This document shows, piece after piece, positions 1 to 6,136 of a stretch of DNA of 30,860 nt. The notes beneath the pieces were generated by a model. That model did not search any database. It had not been told where the DNA came from and saw only the letters and a program-made list of their open reading frames with translations. Position 1 is the first letter of the stretch. Every line of letters starts with the position of its first letter. The DNA is taken from the NCBI GenBank assembly GCA_905235425.1, contig CAJOKY010000003.1, positions 1 to 30,860 of the forward strand, read 5' to 3'. The stretch is from an uncultured Selenomonadaceae bacterium. GTDB taxonomy: Bacteria > Bacillota > Negativicutes > Selenomonadales > Selenomonadaceae. The position numbers and the translations under genes are program-made.

Positions 1-1
1 G

Positions 2-445
2 AATGCATTTGAATCAGCTGAAAAATTCCGTCGTCGTGCTGAAAATATTCGCGGCGCGGCGGTAGGTACAATCCTGCTTGAAGATAAAAATTACCACTAC
101 GACGCTGAATATTTTTCCGTGACGCCGAATTGGAATTTTGAGTACATTGCCGTATTGAAAGACTACGCGCAGAATAAAATTTTTACCGTAAAGCTTGACC
201 CTGCCAATGCCGAACTGCTTTACAACAATGAACGCAAACTTCAAATTTTCGCAGACTTCACGTATATTGACGGCAAAATTACGATTTTGAATTTGTACCT
301 TGAAACAAACACGCTCGGCAGAATCAGCATTGAAAGTATTCTGCGCGATATTCTGCGCGAAGTTGAAAGTAAACTTGACGCCGTAACTTCAAACGCTGAA
401 AATGCAGGTTACGGCTTGGAAATCATAACCGCGTACAAAGATTGA
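2..445 (+). CDS. Unknown protein, 3' part only (N-terminus outside window)
   Basis: The frame is open from the first complete codon at position 2 to a TGA at 443-445, giving 147 residues. The internal GTG at 119 lies inside this open frame, so it is unlikely to be the real start; the gene begins before the window. The visible part alternates beta-strand-like stretches (for example KIFTVKLDP, LQIFADFTY, GKITILNLYLE) with one amphipathic helix near the end (SILRDILREVESKLDAV). There is no signal peptide, membrane segment or motif that I recognise. It ends 6 bp before the next gene, whose ribosome binding site GAGG overlaps its stop codon, so the two are probably co-transcribed. I cannot say whether it belongs with the glycan-like gene that follows or with the Hsp70/injection-system array that starts at 1381. 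Confidence 0.75.
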   Translation, partial: NAFESAEKFRRRAENIRGAAVGTILLEDKNYHYDAEYFSVTPNWNFEYIAVLKDYAQNKIFTVKLDPANAELLYNNERKLQIFADFTYIDGKITILNLYLETNTLGRISIESILRDILREVESKLDAVTSNAENAGYGLEIITAYKD

Positions 446-451
446 GGTTTA

Positions 452-1312
452 ATGATGAGAGCTTTTCAAACTTTTCGCACGCGTAATAATCCCGCCTTTC
501 AAATTGCCGACTTTGAAATTTTCACAATGATTCTTTCTGCCCTTGAATGGAAAAAGTACAACGGCGAAATTTTTTTGTACACTGATTCTGTCGGCAAAAA
601 AATTTTGTACGACGCAGGCATTACCGAAATTTGGGACGGCGTTTATACTTCGCTTGACGTTATGGACGGTTTCGGCATTGACGAAAATATTTTTTGGGCA
701 GGTGCTAAAATTTTCGCGCTGGCTTATAATCACGTCCCCTGCGTGTCGATTGACCTTGACTTCATACTTTGGCAACCTATGAATTTTGACAGATTCGGCT
801 CTGATATCGCCGTTATTCACCGCGAAAGTACCAATCTCCCCTGCTATCCCGACGCCGATTTTTTTCACTTCGCAGGCGATTTTTCATTGCCGCAAAATTT
901 GAATTGGTCGCTTGAACCCTGCAACGCGGCTTTTGTATATTTCGGCAATAAAAATTTTGTCGACGCCTACCGCGATTTTGCATTTGAATTTATGCACTCT
1001 GCCGCACCGACTGAGAATCAAAAAGGCTGGGATTTACTGCCGTACATGGTTTTTGTTGAGCAACGCTGGCTTGCTATGTGCGCGGAAAATTGCGGCGTCA
1101 AGATTTATGCCTTGTCTGATATTAATAAGCTTTTCGACTCTAAACAAAATTTCTTCACGCATATTTGGGGATACAAGCGCGTTTTACGTGAAAATCCTGC
1201 CGACGCCGATAAATTTTGTCGTGACTGCGCGGGTAGAATTGAAAACGATTTTCCTACGCTTGCCGAAAAATTTTCACGTCTTGACCGATTAAAAAATTTC
1301 TTCGCAAATTAA
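452..1312 (+). CDS. Putative glycosyltransferase-like protein (DXD motif, DUF6734-like)
   Basis: 286 aa, soluble, no signal peptide. The N-terminal half looks like a GT-A nucleotide-diphospho-sugar fold: a strand plus turn with FLYTDS at about 41-46, then CVSIDLDFIL at about 97-106, where DLD (101-103) is placed like the metal-binding DXD motif of GT-A enzymes. Aromatic-rich segments follow, ending in a Leu/Phe-rich helix. It resembles my memory of the DUF6734 family of predicted glycosyltransferases; this is family recognition by eye, not a search. Two tandem ATGs (452 and 455) follow a GAGG at 444-447; the first is used here. It sits between an unknown partial gene and the 1381 operon, separated from the latter by an inverted repeat and a possible promoter, so it probably belongs to the upstream unit. 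Acceptor and donor are unknown. Confidence 0.6.
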   Translation: MMRAFQTFRTRNNPAFQIADFEIFTMILSALEWKKYNGEIFLYTDSVGKKILYDAGITEIWDGVYTSLDVMDGFGIDENIFWAGAKIFALAYNHVPCVSIDLDFILWQPMNFDRFGSDIAVIHRESTNLPCYPDADFFHFAGDFSLPQNLNWSLEPCNAAFVYFGNKNFVDAYRDFAFEFMHSAAPTENQKGWDLLPYMVFVEQRWLAMCAENCGVKIYALSDINKLFDSKQNFFTHIWGYKRVLRENPADADKFCRDCAGRIENDFPTLAEKFSRLDRLKNFFAN

Positions 1313-1316
1313 AAAT

Positions 1317-1333
1317 GTGTTCCGCCTGAACAC
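1317..1333. promoter_or_regulatory. Perfect 6-bp inverted repeat in the gap before the Hsp70 operon
   Basis: GTGTTC, a 5-base loop, then GAACAC. It lies just after the stop codon at 1312 and about 20 bp before a candidate -10 box. It could be an operator overlapping the -35 region or a weak hairpin terminator; the T-run that follows is poor, which argues against a strong terminator. Confidence 0.3.
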
Positions 1334-1351
1334 CACTTTAAAATTTTGTTA

Positions 1352-1360
1352 TGTTAAAAT
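1352..1360 (+). promoter_or_regulatory. Candidate extended -10 promoter for the 1381 operon
   Basis: TGTTAAAAT fits an extended -10 element (TG, one base, then TAAAAT). No good -35 hexamer is seen 17 bp upstream, where the 3' half of the inverted repeat at 1317-1333 begins. Transcription would start near 1367, leaving only about 14 bases before the ATG at 1381, including the AGGAGG at 1371-1376. This is the only promoter-like element I can point to for the 23-kb array. Confidence 0.3.
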
Positions 1361-1380
1361 CAAATAATTTAGGAGGTCAT

Positions 1381-2280
1381 ATGGATACAAAAAATTTTGA
1401 TGTTTCACCTTACGTCAACTCCATAAAAGACACGTTGGCTAAAATTTTGCATGTGAATGACGCCGCGCAGGACGAAATTAAAAATCTGCGCGATGAACTC
1501 AATCGCACTAAGATTTCTTTGCAAAATGAGCAAAAGCACCGTCAGCAGTTGGAAATTTCGTTGCAGAATACAAATGCCAAGCTTAATAATACTGCCGCGC
1601 AACTTGACGATACAACGCGCGAACTGTCAAATACAAAGTCACGGCTTAATAATACTGCCGCGCAACTTGACGATACAACGCACCGCCTTGACGATACAAC
1701 GCGCGAATTGTCAAATACAATGTCACGGCTTAATAATACTGCCGCGCAACTTGACGATACAACGCACCGCCTTGACGATACAACGCGCGAACTGTCAAAT
1801 ACAAAGTCACGGCTTAATGATGCTACCGCGCAGATTGAAGACTACGCCGAAAAATACGCTGACATTGAACAGGCGTACAATTCCTACAAAAAACTTTCCG
1901 ACACCACCAAATTTTCATTGGAAGGTATTTTTGGCGCGGCAAATTCCCCTACAAATTTTTTAATCGGCGCTCTGCAGGAAAGGCATTTGGACAATCTCTT
2001 TGACTACGTGACAAATACCATTAACAGCGGTACCAATCCTGCTGAAATTGATATTTTGCACGGGCTTTTTGAGTTCGTTTTTAATGCCGCAAATAGTGGA
2101 CGCCGCGAAAAAATTTTTACACGCTTAAACGTCAGTGCAGGAGATATCTTTGATGATGAAGAAATGAGAAAGACTTCAAGCAGTGCGCAATCCGGCACTG
2201 TTCAAAAAGTGTTGCTTGCAGGCTACAAATTTTCTCGTACCGGCAAAATTGTCAAGCCGAGTTTGGTTGCTATCGGTTGA
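1381..2280 (+). CDS. Long coiled-coil protein with GrpE-like C-terminal domain (putative Hsp70 nucleotide exchange factor)
   Basis: 299 aa. The start is set by a perfect AGGAGG at 1371-1376, 4 bases before the ATG; an in-frame ATG at 1351 lacks such a site. Residues about 25-165 form one long coiled coil built partly of exact repeats of heptads such as QLDDTTR. The C-terminus looks like the GrpE beta domain: FDDEEM at 257-262, then GTVQKVLLAGY ending at 282, then GKIVKPSLVAIG to the end, compared with the GrpE pattern FDP..HEA, GY, RVLRPAMVKV. Typical GrpE is about 180-210 aa with a shorter coil. GrpE proteins open the nucleotide site of Hsp70; here the gene directly precedes an Hsp70-like gene and opens an array with four more, which supports that role. 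The GrpE assignment rests on the C-terminal motif and architecture only. Confidence 0.6.
   Translation: MDTKNFDVSPYVNSIKDTLAKILHVNDAAQDEIKNLRDELNRTKISLQNEQKHRQQLEISLQNTNAKLNNTAAQLDDTTRELSNTKSRLNNTAAQLDDTTHRLDDTTRELSNTMSRLNNTAAQLDDTTHRLDDTTRELSNTKSRLNDATAQIEDYAEKYADIEQAYNSYKKLSDTTKFSLEGIFGAANSPTNFLIGALQERHLDNLFDYVTNTINSGTNPAEIDILHGLFEFVFNAANSGRREKIFTRLNVSAGDIFDDEEMRKTSSSAQSGTVQKVLLAGYKFSRTGKIVKPSLVAIG
1582..1830 (+). repeat. In-frame tandem repeat (units of 63 and 84 bp) coding heptads
   Basis: Near-identical units start at 1582, 1645, 1729 and (degenerate) 1813. The spacings are 63, 84 and 84 bp, that is 21, 28 and 28 residues or 3, 4 and 4 heptads. The 84-bp units differ from the 63-bp unit by one extra 21-bp heptad (HRLDDTT). 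The nucleotide identity is far higher than codon constraint requires, which points to recent slippage or recombination. Confidence 0.9.
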
Positions 2281-2289
2281 GGTGAAAGC

Positions 2290-5200
2290 ATGACAAAAAT
2301 TATTACAAAGTTGCCCGTCTCTGCAGAAAACCTTCAAAATTTTAAAGATGACGCGTTGAAAAAATTAATTTCCGCAGCCGCAACGCATATTGAAGAAGAA
2401 TTTAAGACTCTATACGACGAATTTACTGCGCGCTTTAATGCCGACGAATGGATTCATATGGGCAACAAAAATGTTGTATATATACATAAAATTTTTTCGC
2501 TTATTCCGAATTTGGCAAAAAGGCGTTGTGATCATAGCAACGGCTGTAATTATTATCCACGTAACTTTTTAAATAACTTGAATTTTGACGGATTTAACGG
2601 ACATCTGCCAACCTACAATGAAGCTATGATATTTTGGACCGACCAAAGAACAGACCATTTCATAGAATTTTTTAGCAAGAGATATTGTATAAAAGTTTGT
2701 GGCGACTTGGGTTATGGATTGACATATGCGGATAATAACGGTACACCGAATTATATTAATATCCATTGGCACGAGAACACCCATTATAATAGTTATAGAG
2801 GCTCTAACAATGAAATATGGACAATACCATTTTTCCGTTTCGGCGTGAAAGACAGTACAGGTACTACGCCAAAAGCAATTTTAAAATGGTTTGAATATGA
2901 CTTGACGCCAAAAAAATTTAATTCCGATAAGACAAAAACTACTTTTACGAAACTGAAAAATTTATACGCTCAAAATGAAGAGTATTTGACTGCAAGCGAT
3001 GAAAAAATTTCTCTCAATCAAAACAAAATATTTGACGCGGTAAAAGCCGGAACTGAATTTGATTTTCTGCCGACGGCTAAAAAATTACTTTCATCAAACA
3101 TTACTGTGGCAGGCAATGACTTTTTTAATAAACTGCGCGACGAACTTTTAAACGGCGACAAAATCCGCGCAGATATCGACCCGTACGACGAAAATATTTT
3201 GATAGATCCTAATCGCGGACATTGGGATTTATGGGACTACGGCACGGACGGCGAACAGGCAGGCGAACTTAAGCTAAAAGAAGGCTTGACGGCGCGAGAC
3301 CCGGCAGATGACATAAATCACGGCATTGTTGCAATAGACTTCGGCACAAAGTCAACCGTTGTAGTCTACGAAAATGACAATATGCAGGTACTGCCTTTGC
3401 AAGTTGGCAGCGGCAGTTACGGCAAGGGCATCAAGAAGAAAAATTTTGAAAATCCTACGGTGATTCAGTTCATAAATCTGAAAAATTTTGTTGAGGCGTA
3501 CAAGGCGCGTGACGGTCGTCCGAAGACAAAATGGAATGACGTAACCGTTTCGCATACGGCTTTTAGCAATCTTACCGGCAGTGACAGCAAGCATTACTAT
3601 TCGTTTTTGACTGAGTTAAAGCATTGGTGCGGCTCGACAGATCGCATAAAGATTAAAGACAGCAATGACGTTGTGGAAGATTTACCGCCGTTTTTGGATT
3701 TAATGGAAGGCGACATGAACCCGCTTGAATATTACGCCTACTACTTGGGACTGTACATAAATAATATGTTGCAGGAGAAGAGAATTTTTCTGAAATACAT
3801 AATGTCATTTCCCGTAACCTACGATCGGTCAATACGAGAAAGAATGCGGCGGGCATTTCTGCGCGGTATAAAAAAATCTTTTCCGACGGCGCTGTTGTCG
3901 AATGAAGAGGTTATGAAAGGCTTTAAGGTACAAATAGGCGCGAGTGAACCTGCGGCGTATGCGATAACGGCGTTGCAGGAATACGGCTTTGATCCGGAAG
4001 ACAGCGAAGAAAATTATTATTCGGTATTCGATTTTGGCGGCGGTACGACAGATTTTGATTTCGGCGTATTGCGTGAGTCTGAATTGGATCGTTACGATTA
4101 CGAGCTGATACATTTCGGCGAAAACGGCGACAAGACTTTAGGCGGCGAAAATCTTTTAAAACTTTTGGCATTTGAAATTTTCAAGGCTAATCAAGCGACG
4201 TTATTAAATCCGAAACAAGATGATAAAAACGTCGGAAAGATACCGTTCACCTTTGCGGCTGACAAAAAGGATTTTCCGAACAGTGCGGCGTTGATAAAGG
4301 ATTCGCAGGAAGCCCATTTGAATATGCACAACCTGGCTGAAAAGTTGCGTCCGGTATGGGAAGACCCCGACAGCGACGCGGCTAAAGAAATTTTGGCAGG
4401 TGACAAAGGCATTGCGGTTACTTTGTACACCGACAAAGGCGTACAGCTTACCAATATAATTTTGCACACGGTTTTTGAAAATGACAAAAAGCTTGACTTG
4501 AAAAAAATTCTGCGCGACAGGATAGAGCAGGGCATTGAAAACTTTTTTATAGCGATGCGTGAGGCATTTGCGGAAGGCGTGGAAAATGACGAATGCGACA
4601 TAATGCCGCTTGATGAAATTGACGAAGTGTCGATTTTCCTTGCCGGTAACTCTTCAAAATCCAAATTGGTAAAAGAAATTTTTGCCGAATATCTCGGACA
4701 GCCGGAGCCGGAATCACCCTTTGATGAAGAAGGCATTTTGAAAGTCGGCTACAGCTTGAAAGACGGCTACGCAGTAAAAAATACCGACGTCGGCAAGTCT
4801 CTTTATAAAATTGAGGAAGATAAAGAAGTATTTATCGACTTCATCAGCAATCCCGACAATCTGAAACAAATTCTTTCGGCAGTCAAGAAGTGGGATGACG
4901 GTCAAAATACGCCGACAAGCAAACTGCAAAAACTTTTGAACCTTAAAGAAAACGAATTGCCGGAATTTAAAATTTATCCCACGCTCGGCACTGACGAGGC
5001 ACATACCATTCAAGCAGAGCGCGGCGTTGAAGTTAATCCCGACGACATAGCCGCACCTACCGGCAAAACCGGCGTGGCATTTGGCTTATTGCGTTGCAGG
5101 GACAGCGGCAACGTCAAAGTCATACATATTACGGCGACGGAAGAAGAGCAGACGCCTTTCCAATTCTACGTCGGCAGAAACAAAAAGCGCAAGTTCAAAC

Positions 5201-5493
5201 CCGTTATCAGCAAAAATACCGAATATGGAATTTGGTATGATTTTATTGATGCCGGAAATAATTTTGATATACTTTACAGCGACAAGCCGGAGGCAGGTAC
5301 AGGTACAATGGACGTGCAGAAAGCAAGGCGAGTCAATGTCACGTTGGAAAATCCCGACCCCGACGCGCGGGTTTTTATTCGTGCGGCAAAATCAAACGTG
5401 ATTGAATATATCATTGCAAAAGACGCGGACGACGTAGAATCAAGCTCCGAAATGTCCGAGCCGATACCGATTGAATTAGGGAATAGGGGCTAG
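2290..5493 (+). CDS. Large Hsp70/actin-fold ATPase with about 340-residue N-terminal extension
   Basis: 1067 aa, about 1.7 times the length of DnaK. An Hsp70-type ATPase core starts near residue 340: phosphate-1 loop AIDFGTKST (Asp 350), phosphate-2 loop FDFGGGTTD (Asp 581) and adenosine motif LAGNSSKS (about 784-791) are all present, so nucleotide binding is likely. The region from about 930 to the end is beta-rich, where Hsp70s carry the substrate-binding domain; no helical lid is evident. The first 340 residues are not Hsp70: a helical start, then a Cys/Tyr/Trp/His-rich stretch (about 80-180) containing HLPTYNEA and IWTIPFFRF, faintly like C-type-lectin-type modules. SD GAGGTG precedes the ATG; the gap to the GrpE-like gene is 9 bp. 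It is followed by the repeat block before the tip/sheath genes. No signal peptide; likely cytoplasmic. Confidence 0.8.
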   Translation: MTKIITKLPVSAENLQNFKDDALKKLISAAATHIEEEFKTLYDEFTARFNADEWIHMGNKNVVYIHKIFSLIPNLAKRRCDHSNGCNYYPRNFLNNLNFDGFNGHLPTYNEAMIFWTDQRTDHFIEFFSKRYCIKVCGDLGYGLTYADNNGTPNYINIHWHENTHYNSYRGSNNEIWTIPFFRFGVKDSTGTTPKAILKWFEYDLTPKKFNSDKTKTTFTKLKNLYAQNEEYLTASDEKISLNQNKIFDAVKAGTEFDFLPTAKKLLSSNITVAGNDFFNKLRDELLNGDKIRADIDPYDENILIDPNRGHWDLWDYGTDGEQAGELKLKEGLTARDPADDINHGIVAIDFGTKSTVVVYENDNMQVLPLQVGSGSYGKGIKKKNFENPTVIQFINLKNFVEAYKARDGRPKTKWNDVTVSHTAFSNLTGSDSKHYYSFLTELKHWCGSTDRIKIKDSNDVVEDLPPFLDLMEGDMNPLEYYAYYLGLYINNMLQEKRIFLKYIMSFPVTYDRSIRERMRRAFLRGIKKSFPTALLSNEEVMKGFKVQIGASEPAAYAITALQEYGFDPEDSEENYYSVFDFGGGTTDFDFGVLRESELDRYDYELIHFGENGDKTLGGENLLKLLAFEIFKANQATLLNPKQDDKNVGKIPFTFAADKKDFPNSAALIKDSQEAHLNMHNLAEKLRPVWEDPDSDAAKEILAGDKGIAVTLYTDKGVQLTNIILHTVFENDKKLDLKKILRDRIEQGIENFFIAMREAFAEGVENDECDIMPLDEIDEVSIFLAGNSSKSKLVKEIFAEYLGQPEPESPFDEEGILKVGYSLKDGYAVKNTDVGKSLYKIEEDKEVFIDFISNPDNLKQILSAVKKWDDGQNTPTSKLQKLLNLKENELPEFKIYPTLGTDEAHTIQAERGVEVNPDDIAAPTGKTGVAFGLLRCRDSGNVKVIHITATEEEQTPFQFYVGRNKKRKFKPVISKNTEYGIWYDFIDAGNNFDILYSDKPEAGTGTMDVQKARRVNVTLENPDPDARVFIRAAKSNVIEYIIAKDADDVESSSEMSEPIPIELGNRG

Positions 5494-5783
5494 GAATTAG
5501 ATTTTAGTTTTTAGGCTTTTACCTAACACCTAATCAGGGAACAGGGATTAGGGATTAATGAGTAGTAAGTAGTGAGTAGTGAGTAGTTAAAACCTACCCT
5601 CTACAATCTACCCTCTACCCCCTACCTCCTACCCTCTACAATCTACCCTCTACCCCCTAACACCTAATCAGGGAACAGGGATTAGGGATTAGTAAGTAGT
5701 GAGTAGTAAGTAGTGAGTAGTGAGTAGTGAGTAGTTAAAACCTACCCTCTACAATCTACCCTCTACCCCCTAACACCTAAAAT
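5494..5783. repeat. Low-complexity intergenic repeat block, two tandem copies
   Basis: About 290 bp with no gene, made of short motifs such as TTAGGGATTAGGG, AGTAGTGAGTAGT and CTACCCTCTAC. A 35-bp segment at 5523-5557 recurs at 5657-5691, and another segment at 5583 recurs at 5731, so the block is a tandem duplication of a roughly 134-148 bp unit with internal sub-repeats. The same motifs occur inverted at 10235-10340, and the TTAGGGATTAGGG part recurs near 27870. It looks like an interspersed intergenic element family of this genome; it contains no CRISPR-like constant repeat/spacer pattern. Confidence 0.85.
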
Positions 5784-5794
5784 GAGGTGAATGA

Positions 5795-6112
5795 ATGGAT
5801 AATTGCTTGACAGAAAACACAAAATTTATCTGCGACAAAGGCGGCTTTATAAAATGCAAGGACAGCGGCAATGACACGGTGAAATACAAAGGCGAAACGT
5901 TACTTACTATCGGTGCTACGGTAAATTCAAAGTCCGGCATTTGTGCTATTTTAACGGCTATTTCACAAGGTACGCCGCAACCATGCAAGTGTCAGCTTAT
6001 GGCGTGGATGCCTTTTTCGCCGAATAAATTTTCAAACGGCAAAAATTTGCTTACAAAGGCGTCAAAAAATGCCTGCCCCTACGGCGGGATAATCAGCGCT
6101 CAACCTTTTTGA
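5795..6112 (+). CDS. PAAR-like tip protein (DUF4280 family)
   Basis: 105 aa, Cys- and Gly-rich. The pattern fits DUF4280, a PAAR-like family: an early Cys pair region (FICDKGGFIKC), a central GATVN turn, PCKCQLMAW in the middle, then LLTKASKNACPYGG near the C-terminus. PAAR and PAAR-like proteins form the sharp cone on VgrG spikes and often carry or dock effectors; this one has no C-terminal toxin extension, so it would be a bare tip or an adaptor. The ATG at 5795 is chosen because GAGGTGA lies at 5784-5790; the ATG at 5791 runs straight into a stop. It opens a group with sheath-, tube- and spike-like genes, and lies right after the repeat block. Confidence 0.8.
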   Translation: MDNCLTENTKFICDKGGFIKCKDSGNDTVKYKGETLLTIGATVNSKSGICAILTAISQGTPQPCKCQLMAWMPFSPNKFSNGKNLLTKASKNACPYGGIISAQPF

Positions 6113-6136
6113 TTTTTAGTATTGGAGGGATAAAAT

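Noticed and set aside
1457..1963. 168-codon + strand ORF in another frame across the repeat region
   Set aside because: It is the alternate frame of the in-frame heptad repeats of the 1381-2280 gene, has no ribosome site, and stays open only because the repeats contain no stop in that frame.
4191..4736. 181-codon - strand ORF inside the 1067-aa Hsp70
   Set aside because: It lies opposite conserved Hsp70 coding sequence, has Ser/Phe-rich composition typical of antisense shadow ORFs and no SD.
5494..5783. CRISPR array
   Set aside because: There is tandem repetition, but no constant 24-40 bp repeat with unique spacers and no cas genes; sub-repeats are short and imperfect.
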